Both the position numbers and the translations under genes were made by a program. Below are positions 19,232 to 34,200 of a stretch of 64,000 nt of DNA, in pieces. Position 1 is the first letter of the stretch, and the number at the start of each line of letters is the position of its first letter. This DNA comes from Tritrichomonas musculus. Its lineage: Eukaryota; Parabasalia; Tritrichomonadida; Tritrichomonadidae. Where the stretch lies: assembly GCA_039105265.1 (NCBI GenBank), contig JAPFFF010000001.1, positions 6,634,001 to 6,698,000 on the forward strand, in the 5' to 3' direction. The notes under the pieces were generated by a model. That model saw nothing but the letters and a program-made list of their open reading frames with translations. It made no database searches and was not told where the DNA came from.

Positions 19232-22200
19232 TTAAAGTCCGAAAAATCCTGTTGCTTTTGTTATAAATTGCTTCGACACGATCCATTGTCTTTGAGCTGT
19301 TCTAATTTGCTGCTCATCAGCTCCAACGAGTTCGAGCAATATTGGAATCATTTCGACTCTTTTTTCATCATCGATAAAGAAGAATTGCAACAAAACTTTT
19401 CTCAGATATTCGATAATAATCTTTGGCTGTTTATGCTCTTTCTTTGGATTTTCTGGTTGTTGGTCAGGTTTATTACTAGAAGAATTAGATTTCACTGATT
19501 GAGGAATATTTTTCAACTTTTGAGAAGAAGATTCAACCTGTTGATTAAGTTCTTCAACTTTCTTATTTAATGATTCAATTTCTTGTGCTTCAGATTCAAC
19601 TTTTTTATTTAATGAATGATTATCTGATTCTAATGATGAAAGAAGAGTCTTTAATTCATTCGTCTCATTATCATGATTTTCTATAATTTGGCTCTTTTCA
19701 TCAATGATTGCTTGCATTTCTTTCATCTTTGAGAGAGCTTTCGCTTTCATCGTCTTCATGGCTTCGACAAGCTCTTCAATTTGTTTGGAACTTTTTGAAA
19801 GAGACATTTCCATGAGTTTCTGCTTCTTCATGCTCTTCTCCTTCTCTTTGGTCAGTTCTTCAACTTGGCCCCTGAGCTCGTCAATCATCGATTGCTGCGC
19901 AAAATCAACAGAGCGAGAAGTGACACTGGGACTTTCGAGATCTTTCAGCTTCTCTTTCAGCTCTGCGTTCTCACTTGTGAGATTTGGAATTTCGTTTTCT
20001 TCAAGGTTTCTGAGCTTTTCTTTTAATAGCGAGATTTCATTATTCGAGTTCTCACTTTCATTGGCCAGTTCGTTCTTCAGAGATTCTTCTGCTTGCTTCA
20101 ATTGTTCAACTTGCTCTTTCAATGATGAATTCTCACTTGTAAGATTTGGAATTTCGTTTTCTTCATAATTCTGAAGTTTGCCTTTCAGCTCTTTGTTCTC
20201 ATTTGAAAGATTTGGAATTTCTGTTTCCTCAAAGATTCTTAGTTTGTCTTTCAATGATTCAATTTCTACACTTGAATTTTCATTTCCGCTTGCCAGTTCG
20301 TTCTTCAGTGATTCTTCTGCTTGCTTCAATAGTTCAATTTGCTCTTTCAATGATGAATTCTCACTTGTAAGATTTGGAATTTCTGTTTCTTCAAAATTCT
20401 TAAGTTTGTCTTTCAGCTCTGAGTTCTCATTTGAAAGATTTGGAATTTCTGTTTCCTCAAGATTTCTGAGTTTTTCTTTTAATAGCGAGATTTCATTATT
20501 CGAGTTCTCACTTTCATTGGCCAGTTCGTTCTTCAGTGATTCTTCTGCTTGCTTCAATTGTTCAATTTGCTCTTTCAATGATGAATTCTCACTTGTAAGA
20601 TTTGGAATTTCGTTTTCTTCATAATTCTTAAGTTTCTCTTTCAATTCTGCGTTTTCATTCATCAAATTAGGAATATCATTCTCTTCTAAGTTTTTGAGTT
20701 TGCCTTTCAGTTCTGTGTTCTCGTTTGAAATATTTGGAATTTCGTTTTCTTCTAAGTTTCTGATCTTGTCCTTCAGACATGCGTTCTCATTTGTGAGATT
20801 TGGAATTTCGTTTTCTTCAAAGTTCTTGAGTTTGCCTCTCAATGCTTCGATTTCTTTATTTGTATTCTCAGTTCCGTTTGCCAGCTCGCTCTTCAATGAT
20901 TCTTCATTTTGTTTCAATTGGTCAATTTGCTCTTTCAATGATGAATTCTCATTTGAAAGGTTAGGAATTTCGACCGCTTCAAAATGAAGAATTTTGCCTT
21001 TCAATTCTGCATTTTCACTAGTGATTTTTGGAATTTCTGTTTCTGCAAGATTTTCTAATTTTTCTTTCAATTTTTTGTTCTCGCTTGAAAGATTAGGAAT
21101 TTCTGTTTCTTCTAGATTTCTGATCTTGTCTTTCAGTTCGGTGTTCTCTTTAGATAATTCTTCTTCTCGTTGTTTCAGTTCGTTGATTTGGTTTTCATAA
21201 TCATCAACAAGTTGTGATACTTTGTCTTCATTTTCTTTCATTTGGTTCTCAAGTGATGCTTTGGCTTCCCTCAATGACGTTATCTCACTTCCATTTGTTA
21301 GCTCGTTCTTCAGTGATTCTTCGTTTTGTTTCATTTGATCAATTTGTTCTTTCAATGATGAATTCTCATTTGAAAGATTTGGAATTTCATTCTCTTCAAG
21401 ATTCTTGAGTTTGTCTTTCAATTCAGTGTTTTCATTCATCAAATTAAGAATTTCATTCTCTTCGAGATTCTTCAATTTATCATTCAAAGCTAATATTTCA
21501 TGGCTGTAACAATCACTTCCATTTGCAAGTTCGCTCTTTAATAGTTCCTCAGCTTGCTTCATTTGCTCAACTTGCTCTTGCAATGATGAATTCTCACTTG
21601 TAAGATTTGGAATCTCTGTCTCTTCGAGGTTCCTCAATTTATCTTTCAGTGATGAATTTTCATTTGCCAGAATAGGAATCTCGGTTTCTTGCAAGCTTCT
21701 GAGTTTGTCTTTCAATGAAGCTATTTCAGTATCTGAATTTTCACATGCACTTGCCAGCTCATTCTTCATGGATTCTCCTGCCTGCTTCAATTGCTCAATT
21801 CGCTCTTTCAGTGCAAGGTTCTCGTGGCTCAGAATTGGAATTTCATTCTCTTCGAGATTTTTGAGTCTGTCTCTCAATGCTTCCATTTCTTTGCTGGAAT
21901 TTTCACTTTCATTTGTTAGTTCATTCTTAAGTAATTCGTCTGCTTGCTTCATTTGTTCAATCTGCTCTTTCAATGATGAATTTTCAATTGAAAGATTTGG
22001 AATCTCATTTTCTTCAAGATTCTTGAGTTTGTCTCTCATTTCGGTGTTCTCTTTAGATAATTCTTCTTGTTGTTGTTTCAGTTCGTTGATTTGGTTTTCA
22101 TAATCATCAACAAGTTGTGATACTTTGTCTTCATTTTCTTTCATTTGGTTCTCAAGTGATGCTTTAGTTTCTCTCAATTCTACAATTTCATTTTTATTTG

Positions 22201-25200
22201 ATAACTCGTTCTTCAATATTTCTTCGTTTTCTTTCATTTGTGCAAGTTCTTCTTTCAGTGATGTATTCTCGCTCATTAATCTATGAAGTTCGACCTCGCC
22301 TGAATTAATTGATTTGTCTTTAATTTCGACACTCTCTTCTGGTTGGTTAGGAATTTCATTCGTTGATCGTTCATCTTCGTTTGAGAGATCTTTCTTCATC
22401 ATATCTTCAAGTTCTTTCATTTTCTCAATTTGTTCTTTCAATGCGGAATTTTCAAGGGTAAAATCTGGTTCTTCTTGGTTAATGAGTTTGTCTTTCAGTT
22501 CGGTGTTCTTTTTAGATAATTCTTCTTCTTGTCGTTTCAGTTCGTTGATTTGATTTTCATAATCATCAACAAGTTGTGATACTTTGTCTTCATTTTCTTT
22601 CATTTGGTTCTCAAGTGATGCTTTGGCTTCTCTTAACGATGCTATCTCTTTTCCATTTGATAACTCGTTTTTCAATGCCTCTTCAAGCTGTTCCTTCAGT
22701 GATAAATTCTCATTCATCAATTTATCAAATTCTGTATCGTCGATATTAATTGATTTGGCTTTAGATTCAGAACTCTCTTCTGGTTGGTTAGGAATTTCAT
22801 TCGTTGATCGTTCATCTTCGTTTGAGAGATCTTTCTTCATCATATCTTCAAGTTCCTTCATTTTCTCAATTTGTTCTTTCAATGCGGAATTCTCAAGGGT
22901 AAAATCTGGTTCTGATTCTTCTAGCGTTTTGATTTTGTCTTTCAATTCGGCGTTCTCTTTAGATAATTCTTCTTGTTGTTGTTTCAGTTCGTTGATTTGA
23001 TTTTCATAATCATCAACAAGTTGTGATACTTTGTCTTCATTTTCTTTCATTTGGTTCTCAAGTGATGCTTTGCCTTCCCTCAATGATGTTATCTCACTTC
23101 CATTTGTTATCTCGTTCTTCAGTGATTCTTCGTTTTGTTTCATTTGATCAATTTGTTCTTTCAATGATGAATTCTCATTTGAAAGATTAGGAATTTCTGT
23201 CTCTTCTAAGTTTCTGAGCTTGTCTCTCAACATTGATATTTCATTATTTGAATTCTCACTACCAGACGTTAGTTCGTTGTTCAATGCTTCTTCTGTTTCT
23301 TTCATTTGTTCAAGTTGTCCATTTAATCTGGTGTTCTCATTAGATAATTCTTCTTGTTGCTTTTTGAGTTCGTTGATTTGGTTTTCATAATCATCAACAA
23401 GTTGTGAAATTTGATCTTTGTTTTCTTTCATTTGTGCTAGTTCTTCTTTCAGTGATGAATTTTCATTCATTAAACTATGAAGTTCTGCCTCGTCTAAATT
23501 AACTGATTTGTCTTTAATTTGGACACTCTCTTCTTTTCGATTAGGAATTTCATTTGAGTGATCTTTCTTCATCATATCTTCAAGTTCCTTCATTTTCTCA
23601 ATTTGTTCTTTCAATGCTGAATTTTCAAGGGTAAAATCTGGTTCTGATTCTTCTAGATTTCTGATCTTGTCTTCCAATTCGGTGTTCTCTTTAGATAATT
23701 CTTCTTCTCGTTGTTTCAGTTCGTTGATTTGATTTTCATAATCATCAACAAGAAGAGAGATTTTCTCATCGTTTTCTTTCATCTGGTTCTCAAGTGATGC
23801 TTTGGCTTCTCTCAATTCTAAAATTTCATTTCCATTTGATAACTCATTCTTCAATGATTCTTCGTTTTCTTTCATGCGTGCAAGTTCTTCTTTCAGTGAT
23901 GTATTCTCACTCATCAATTTATCTAGTTCAGCTTCGTTGAAATTAATTGATTTATCTTTAATTTCGACACTCTCTTCTGGTTGGTTAGGAATTTCATTCG
24001 TTGATCGTTCATCTTCGTTTGAGAGATCTTTCTTCATCATATCTTCAAGTTCCTTCATTTTCTCAATTTGTTCTTTCAATGCGGAATTTTCAAGGGTAAA
24101 ATCTGGTTCTTCTTGATTAATGATCTTGTCTTTCAATTCGGTGTTCTTTTTAGACAATTCTTCTTCTTGTCGTTTCAGTTCGTTGATCTGGTTTTCATAA
24201 TCATCAACAAGAAGAGAGATTTTCTCATCGTTTTCTTTCATCCTGTTCTCAAGTGATGCTTTGGCTTCTCTCAATGATGTTATCTCTTCATTCAATTTGT
24301 CTTTTTCTTGATTTGTTTCTTCTTTTAATGTTTCATCATTTTGTTTCAATTGTTCAATTTGTTCTTTCAGTGCTGAATTTTCATTTATAAGATTTGGAAT
24401 TTCTGTTTCTTCCAAGTTTCTGATCTTTTCTTTCAATGAAGAAATCACATTATATGAACTTTCATTTTCGTTTGCTAGTTCATTCTTTATCATTTCTCCT
24501 GCCTGCCTCATTTGCTCAATTTGCTCTTTCAATGATGAATTCTCATTAGTAAGATTAGGAATCTCGCCTTCTTCTAAGTCTCTGAGTTTTTCTCTCAATG
24601 AAGAGATCTCATTGCTCGAATTCTCATTTCCACTTATTAGCTCGTTCTTTAATGATTCTTCACTTTCTTTCAATTGATTAATTTGTTCTTTCAATGATGA
24701 ATTTTCATTTGACAAATTAAGAAATTCTGTTTCTTCAAGATTCTTGATTTTGTCTTTCAATTCGGTATTCTCTTTAGATAATTCTTCTTGTTGTTGTTTC
24801 AGTTCGTTGATTTGGTTTTCATAATCATCAACAAGTTGTGATACTTTGTCTTCATCTTCTTTAATTTGGTTCTCAAGTGATGCTTTATATTCTCTTAGCG
24901 ATGTTATTTCACTTCCGTTTACTAATTCGTTCTTCAATGATTCTTCATTTTCTTTCAATTGACTAATTTGTTCTTTCAAAGATTTATTCTTGTTCATCAA
25001 TTTATCATATTCTGTATCGTTGAAATTAATTGATTTGTCTTTAGATTCAGAACTCTCTTCTGTCTGATTAGGAATTTCATTCGTTGATTGTTCATCTTCG
25101 TTTGAGAGATCTTTCTTCATCATATCTTCAAGTTCCTTCATTTTCTCAATTTGTTCTTTCAATGCGGAATTTTCAAGGGTAAAATCTGGTTCTTCTTGAT

Positions 25201-28200
25201 TAATGATCTTGTCTTTCAATTCGGTGTTCTTTTTAGACAATTCTTCTTCTTGTCGTTTCAGTTCGTTGATCTGGTTTTCATAATCATCAACAAGAAGAGA
25301 GATTTTCTCATCGTTTTCTTTCATCCTGTTCTCAAGTGATGCTTTGGCTTCTCTCAATGATGTTATCTCTTCATTCAATTTGTCTTTTTCTTGATTTGTT
25401 TCTTCTTTTAATGTTTCATCATTTTGTTTCAATTGTTCAATTTGTTCTTTCAGTGCTGAATTTTCATTTATAAGATTTGGAATTTCTGTTTCTTCCAAGT
25501 TTCTGATCTTTTCTTTCAATGAAGAAATCACATTATATGAACTTTCATTTTCGTTTGCTAGTTCATTCTTTATCATTTCTCCTGCCTGCCTCATTTGCTC
25601 AATTTGCTCTTTCAATGATGAATTCTCATTAGTAAGATTAGGAATCTCGCCTTCTTCTAAGTCTCTGAGTTTTTCTCTCAATGAAGAGATCTCATTGCTC
25701 GAATTCTCATTTCCACTTATTAGCTCGTTCTTTAATGATTCTTCACTTTCTTTCAATTGATTAATTTGTTCTTTCAATGATGAATTTTCATTTGACAAAT
25801 TAAGAAATTCTGTTTCTTCAAGATTCTTGATTTTGTCTTTCAATTCGGTATTCTCTTTAGATAATTCTTCTTGTTGTTGTTTCAGTTCGTTGATTTGGTT
25901 TTCATAATCATCAACAAGTTGTGATACTTTGTCTTCATCTTCTTTAATTTGGTTCTCAAGTGATGCTTTATATTCTCTTAGCGATGTTATTTCACTTCCG
26001 TTTACTAATTCGTTCTTCAATGATTCTTCATTTTCTTTCAATTGACTAATTTGTTCTTTCAAAGATTTATTCTTGTTCATCAATTTATCATATTCTGTAT
26101 CGTTGAAATTAATTGATTTGTCTTTAGATTCAGAACTCTCTTCTGTCTGATTAGGAATTTCATTCGTTGATTGTTCATCTTCGTTTGAGAGATCTTTCTT
26201 CATCATATCTTCAAGTTCCTTCATTTTCTCAATTTGTTCTTTCAATGCTGAATTTTCAAGGGTAAAATCTGGTTCTGATTCTTCTAGATTTCTGATCTCG
26301 TCTTTCAGTTCGGTGTTCTCTTTAGATAATTCTTCTTCTCGTTGTTTCAGTTCGCTGATTTGATTTTCATAATCATCAACAAGTTGTGATACTTTGTCTT
26401 CATTTTCTTTCATTTGGTTCTCAAGTGATGCTTTAGCTTCTCTTAGCGATGTTATTTCACTTCCATCTACTAGCTCGTTCTTCAATGATTCTTCATTTTC
26501 TTTCATTTTTGAAAGTTCTTCTTTGAGTGATGAATTCTCACTCATTAATCTATGGAGTTCGGCTTCGTCGAAATTAATTGATTTGTCTTTAGATTCAGAA
26601 CTCTCTTCTGGTTGGTTAGGAATTTCATTCGTTGATTGTTCATCTTCGTTTGAGAGATCTTTCTTCATCATATCTTCAAGTTCTTTCATTTTCTCAATTT
26701 GTTCTTTCAATGCTGAATTCTCCGCCGTAAAATCTGGTTCTGATTCTTCTAGATTTCTGATCTTGTCTTCCAATTCGGTGTTCTCTTTAGATAATTCTTC
26801 TTGTTGTCGTTTCAGTTCGTTGATTTGATTTTCATAATCATCAACAAGAAGAGAGATTTTCTCATCGTTTTCTTGAATCTGGTTCTCAAGTGATGCTTTG
26901 GCTTCTCTCAATTCTACATTTTCATTTCCATTTGATAATTCATTCTTCAATGATTCTTCGTTTTCTTTCAACTGATTAATTTGTTCTTTCAATGAAGAAT
27001 TTTCATTTGACAAATTAGGAATTTCTGTTTCTTCAAGATTCTTAAGTTTGTCCTTCAATTCTGTGTTTTCATTGGATAAATCATCTTGTTGTTGTTTGAG
27101 TTCGCTGATTTGATTTTCATAATCATCAACAAGTTGTGACACTTTATCTTCATCTTCTTTAATTTGGTTCTCAAGTGATGCTTTGGCTTCTCTAAGTGAT
27201 GTTATCTCGCTTCCATTTGCCATCTCGTTCTTCAATATTTCTTCGTTTTGCTTCATTTGTTCAATTTGCTCTTTCAGCGATGAGTTTTCATTTGCCAAAT
27301 TAAGAATTTCATTCTCTTGAAGATTCTTGACCTTTTCTTTCAATTCAACGTTTTCTTTTGAAAGATTTGGAATTTCGTTCTCTTCGAGATTTCTGATTTT
27401 GTCAACCAGCGACAGTATTTCATTGTTAGAGTTCTCAGTTCCATTTGATAATTCATTCTTCAATATTTCTTCAGTATCCTTCATCTGTGCAATTTGCTGT
27501 TTCAATACTGAATTTTCATTTGCTAGATTAAGAATTTCATTTTCTTCTAAATTCTTCAGTTTTTCTTTCAATTCTGCGTTTTCTTTTGCTAGATTTGGAA
27601 TCTCGTCTTCTTCAAGAATTTTCAGTTTGTCCATCAATGACGTGATTTCATTTTCTGAATTTCCCGTTCCATTTGTGAACTCATTCTTCAATGATTCTTC
27701 GTTTTGTTTCAATTGACTAATTTGTTCTTTCAGTGATGAATTCTCACTCATTAATCTATGGAGTTCGGTTTCGTCTACATTTATTGATTTTTCTTTAATT
27801 TCGACACTCTCTTCTGGTTGGTTAGGAATTTCATTCGTTGATCGTTCATCTTCGTTTGAGAGATCTTTCTTCATCATATCTTCAAGTTCCTTCATTTTCT
27901 CAATTTGTTCTTTCAATGCGGAATTTTCAAGGGTAAAATCTGGTTCTGATTCTTCTAGATTTCTGATCTTGTCTTTCAATTCGGTGTTCTCTTTAGATAA
28001 TTCTTCTTCTCGTTGTTTCAGTTCGTTGATTTGGTTTTCATAATCATCAACAAGTTGTGATACTTTGTCTTCATTTTCTTTCATTTGGTTCTCAAGTGAT
28101 GCTTTGGCTTCCCTTAATGATGATATCTCATTTCCATTTGATAGCTCGTTTTTTAATGATTCTTCAAGTTGTTCTTTCAGTGATAAATTCCCATTCATCA

Positions 28201-31200
28201 TTTTATCATGTTCTGTATCGTCGATATTAATTGATTTGTCTTTAGATTCAGAACTCTCTTCTGGTTGGTTAGGAATTTCATTCGTTGATTGTTCATCTTC
28301 GTTTGAGATATCTTTCTTCATCATATCTTCAAGTTCTTTCATTTTCTCAATTTGTTCTTTCAATGCTGAATTTTCAAGGGTAAAATCTGGTTCTGATTCT
28401 TCTAGATTTCTGATCTTGTCTTTCAGTTCGGTGTTCTCTTTAGATAATTCTTCTTCTTGTCGTTTCAGTTCGTCGATCTGGTTTTCATAATCATCAACAA
28501 GAAGAGAGATTTTCTCATCGTTTGCTTTCATCTGGTTCTCAAACGATGCTTTGGCTTCTCTCAATTCTACATTTTCATTTCCATTTGATAACTCATTCTT
28601 CAATGCTTCTTCGTTTTCTTTTATGCGTGCAAGTTCTTCTTTCAGTGATGTATTCTCACTCATCAATTTATCTAGTTCAGCTTCGTTGAAATTAATTGAT
28701 TTATCTTTAATTTCGGCACTCTCTTCTGGTTGGTTAGGAATTTCATTCGTTGATTGTTCATCTTCGTTTGAGAGATCTTTCTTCATCATATCTTCAAGTT
28801 CCTTCATTTTCTCAATTTGTTCTTTCAATGCTGAATTTTCAAGGGTAAAATCTGGTTCTGATTCTTCTAGATTTCTGATCTTGTCTTTCAATTCGGCGTT
28901 TTCATTGGATAATTCTTCTTGTTGTTGTTTCAGTTCGTTGATTTGATTTTCATAATCATCAACAAGTTGTGATACTTTATCTTCATCTTCTTTCATTTGG
29001 TTCTCAAGTGATTCTTTGGCTTCTCTTAGCGATGTTATCTCATTTCCATTTGATAGCTCGTTCTTCAATGATTCTTCATTTTGTTTCATTTGTTCAAGTT
29101 GTTCTTTCAGTGAGGCATTCTCATTTGAAATATTAGGGATCTCTATATCTTCCAAGTTCTTCAATTTATCTTTCAGTTCTGTGTTCTCGTTTGTAAGATT
29201 TGGAATTTCTGACTCTTCCAAGTTTTTGAGTTTGTCTTTCAATTCTAATATTTCATTATTTGCGTTCTCAGTTCCATTTGTTAGCTCGTTCTTCAATGAT
29301 TCTTCATTTTGCTTCATTTGCTCAAGTTCTTCTTTCAATGATGAATTCTCATTTGAAAGATTTGGAATCTCATTTTCTTCAAGATTCTTGAGTTTGTCTT
29401 TCAATTCAGTGTTTTCTTTTATAAGACTATCTTGTTGCTGGATAAGTTCGTTGATTTGTTTTTCATGATCATCAACAAGTTGTGAAATTTTGGATTCGTT
29501 TTCTTTCATTTGGTTCTCAAGTGATGCTTTAGTTTCTCGAAGTGATGCTAACTCTTGATTTTGTTCTTCTTTTAATATCACTTCATTCTGCTTCATTTGT
29601 TCAAGTTCTTCTTTCAATGAAGAATTCTCGTTCGTAAGATTTGGAATTTCTGTCTCTTCCAAATTCTTTATTTTATCTTTCAGTTCGTTGTTCTCATTCT
29701 TTAAGTTAGGAAGTTCTGTCTCTTCAAGATTATTAAGTTTATCTTTGAGATCAGAGTTTTCTTTAGTTGACTCTTCTTCTTGTTGTTTAAGATCGTTGAT
29801 TTTGTTTTCGAGTGTTGTTTTAGCTTCTCTCAATGATGTTATCTCGCTTCCATTTGATATCTCATTCTTCAGCGATTCTTCATTCTCTTTCATTTGTTCA
29901 ATTTGTTCTTTCAATGATGAATTCTCATTTGAAAGATTTGGAATTTCATTTTCTTCAAGATTCTTGAGTTTGTCTTTCAATTCGGTGTTTTCATTCTTCA
30001 AATTAGGGATGTCATTCTCTTCGAGATTTCTGATCTTGTCTTTCAATTCGGTGTTCTCTTTAGATAATCCTTCTTGTTGCTGTTTCAGTTCGTTGATTTG
30101 GTTTTCATAATCATCAACAAGTTGTGAAATTTTATCTTCGTCTTCTTTCATTTGATTCTCAAGTGATGCTTTGGCTTCTCTCAATGATGCTATTTCTTCA
30201 TTCAATTTGTCTTTCTCTTGATTTGTTTCTTCTTTTAATGTTTCTTCTGTCTGCTTCGTTCGTTCAAGTTCTTCTTTCAAAGAAGAATTCTCGTTCGTCA
30301 GATTTGGAATTTCTGTCTCTTCCAAATTCTTCAATTTATCTTTCAGTTCAGTGCTTTCATTAGATAAATTAGGAATCTCATTCTCTTCAAGATTTTTGAG
30401 CCTTTCTTTCAATTCAGAATTTTCATTATTAAGATTAGGTATTTCAACTTCCTCAAAATTCTTAAGTCTTTCCTTTAATTCAGTATTTTCATTTGAAAGA
30501 TTTGGAACTTCATTTTCTTCAAGATCTTTAATTCTGTTTTTCAACGAAGATATCTCGTTCATTGAATTTTCATTTCCGCTTGCCAGTTCGTTCTTCAGTG
30601 ATTCTTCTGCTTGCTTCAATTGTTCAACTTGCTCTTTCAATGATGAATTCTCACTTGTAAGATTTGGAATTTCGTTTTCTTCATAATTCTTAAGTTTGTC
30701 TTTCAATTCTGCGTTCTCATTCATCAAATTAGGAATATCATTCTCTTCTAAGTTTTTGAGTTTGCCTTTCAGTTCTGAGTTCTCATTTGAAAGATTTGGA
30801 ATTTCTGTCTCTTCAAGGTTTCTGAGCTTTTCTTTTAATAGCGAGATTTCATTATTCGAGTTCTCACTTTCATTGGCCAGTTCGTTCTTCAGTGATTCTT
30901 CTGCTTGCTTCAATTGTTCAATTTGCTCTTTCAATGATGAATTCTCACTTGTAAGATTTGGAATTTCGTTTTCTTCATAATTCTTAAGTTTCTCTTTCAG
31001 CTCTTTGTTCTCATTTGAAAGATTTGGAATTTCTGTTTCCTCAAAGATTCTTAGTTTGTCTTTCAATGCTTCTAATTTATTATTGGCGTTTTCGTTTTCT
31101 TTAGCAAAATCGTTCTTTAATGTTTCCACTGCTTGCTTCATTTGTTCTATTTGTTCCTTTAATGATGAATTCTCATTTGAAAGGTTTGGAATTTCGTTTT

Positions 31201-34200
31201 CTTCCAAATTCTTAAGTTTGTCTTCCAGTTCTGTTTTTTCATTTGAAAGATTAGGAATTTCTGTTTCTTCAAGATTCTTGAGTTTGTCTTTCAATTCGGT
31301 GTTTTCATTCGTCAAATTAGGAATTTCATTCTCTTCTAGATTTCTGATCTTGTCTTTCAATTCGGCGTTCTCTTTAGATAATTCTTCTTCTCGTTGTTTC
31401 AGTTCGTTGATTTGATTTTCATAATCATCAACAAGTTGTGAAATTTTATCTTCGTCTTCTTTCATTTGATTCTCAAGTGATGCTTTAGCTTCTCTCAATG
31501 ATGTTATCTCTTCATTCAATTTGCCTTTCTCTTGATTTGTTTCTTCTTTTAATGTTTCATCATTTTGTTTTAATTGCTCAATTTGTTCTTTCAATGAAGA
31601 ATTCTCGTTCGTAAGATTTGGAATTTCTGTCTCTTCCAAATTCTTTATTTTATCTTTCAGTTCGTTGTTCTCATTCTTTAAGTTAGGAAGTTCTGTCTCT
31701 TCGAGATTATTAAGTTTATCTTTGAGATCAGAGTTTTCTTTAGTTGATTCTTCCTGTTGTTGTTTAAGATCGTTGATTTTGTTTTCGAGTGTTGTTTTAG
31801 CTTCTCTCAATGATGTTATCTCGCTTCCATTTGATATCTCATTCTTCAGCGATTCTTCATTTTGCTTCATTTGTTCAAGTTCTTCTTTCAACGAGACATT
31901 CTCATTTGAAAGATTTGGAATTTCATTTTCTTCAAGATTCTTGAGTTTGTCTTTCAATTCAGTGTTTTCATTTATAAGACTATCTTGTTGCTGGATAAGT
32001 TCGTTGATTTGTTTTTCATGATCATCAACAAGTTGTGAAATTTTGGATTCATTTTCTTTCATTTGGTTCTCAAGTGATGCTTTAGTTTCTCGAAGTGATG
32101 CTAACTCTTGATTTTGTTCTTCTTTTAATATCACTTCATTCTGCTTCATTTGTTCAAGTTCTTCTTTCAATGAAGAATTCTCGTTCGTAAGATTTGGAAT
32201 TTCTGTCTCTTCCAAATTCTTTATTTTATCTTTCAGTTCGTTGTTCTCATTCTTTAAGTTAGGAAGTTCTGTCTCTTCAAGATTATTAAGTTTATCTTTG
32301 AGATCAGAGTTTTCTTTAGTTGACTCTTCTTCTTGTTGTTTAAGATCGTTGATTTGGTTTTCGAGTGTTGTTTTAGCTTCTCTCAATGATGTTATCTCGC
32401 TTCCATTTGATATCTCATTCTTCAGCGATTCTTCATTCTCTTTCATTTGTTCAATTTGTTCTTTCAATGATGAATTCTCATTTGAAAGATTTGGAATTTC
32501 TACCTCCTCTAAATTCTTCAATTTATCTTTCAATGATTCTATTTCATTATTAGCGTTTTCGCTTTCATTGGCAAGTTCGTTCTTTAATGATTCTTCTGCT
32601 TGCTTCATTTGTTCAATTTGTTCTCTCAGCGTTGAATTTTCATTTGAAAGATTAGGAATCGCATTCTCTTCAAGATTCTTGAGTTTGTCTCTCAGTTCGG
32701 TGTTCTCATTGGATAATTCTTCTTGTTGTTGTTTGAGTTCGTTGATTTGGTTTTCATATTCATCAACAAGTTGTGAGACTTTGTCTTCATTTTCTTTCAT
32801 TTGACTCTCAAGTGATGCTTTGGCTTCTCTCAATGATGTTATCTCGCTTCCATTTGATATCTCATTCTTCAATGATTCTTCATTCTCTTTCATTTGTTCA
32901 ATTTGTTCTTTCAATGATGAATTCTCATTTGTTAGATTTGGAATTTCTACTACCTCTAAATTCTTCAATTTATCTTTCAGTTCTGCATTTTCATTCTTCA
33001 AATTAGGAATCTCATTCTCTTCGAGATTATTGAGTTTTAATTTCAGCTCAGCGTTTTCTTTTGTAAGATTTGGAATGTCATTCTCTTCGAGATTTCTAAG
33101 CTTATCCACCAGTGACAGTATTTCATTGTTCGATTTCTCATTTCCGTTGGCCAACTCGTTCTTCAGAATATCTTGTGTCTCTTTCATTTGTTCAATTTGT
33201 CGTTTCATTGACGAATTCTCATTTGTCAAATTTGGAATTTCGTTTTCTTCAAGATTCTTGAGTTTGCTTTTCAGTTCTTCATTCTCTCTTTTGAGATTTG
33301 GAATTTCAGTGTCCTCTAAACTCTTGAGCTTTTCTTCCAACGTTGTTATTTCATTTATTGAATTTTCACTTTCATTTGCTAAATCTTTCTTCAGCATCTC
33401 TTCCATTTGTTTTAATTTTTCAATTTGTTCTTTCAATGCTAAATTTTCACTCGCCAAGTTTGGTTCTGATTCTTCTAGGGTTTTGAGTTTGTCTTTCAAT
33501 TCGGTGTTCTCTTTAGATAATTCTTCTTCTCGTTGTTTCAGTTCGTCTATCTGGTTTTCATAATCATCAACAAGAAGAGAGATTTTTTCATCGTTTTCTT
33601 TCATTTGATTTTCAAGTGATGCTTTGGCTTCTCTCAATTCTACAATTTCATTTCCATTTGAAAACTCATTCTTCGATGTTTCTTCATTTTGTTTCAATTG
33701 ACTAATTTGTTCTTTCAGTGATGAATTCTCACTCATTAGTCTATAGAGTTCTGTATCGTCGATATTAATTGATTTTTCTTTAATTTCGACACTCTCTTCT
33801 GGTTGGTTAGGAATTTCATTCGTTGATCGTTCATCTTCGTTTGAGAGATCTTTCTTCATCATATCTTCAAGTTCCTTCATTTTTTCAATTTGTTCTTTCA
33901 ATGCTGAATTTTCAAGGGTAAAATCTGGTTCTGATTCTTCTAGATTTCTGATCTTGTCTTTCAATTCGGTGTTCTCTTTAGATAATTCTTCTTCTCGTTG
34001 TTTAAATTCGTTGATTTGATTTTCATAATCATCAACAAGAAGAGAGATTTTCTCATCGTTTTCTTGAATCTGGTTCTCGAGTGATTTTTTGGCTTCTCTC
34101 AATTCTACAATTTCATTTCCATTTGATAACTCGTTCTTTAATGATTCTTCATTTTGTTTCAATTGATTAATTTGCTCTTTCAATGAGGAATTCTCATTTG

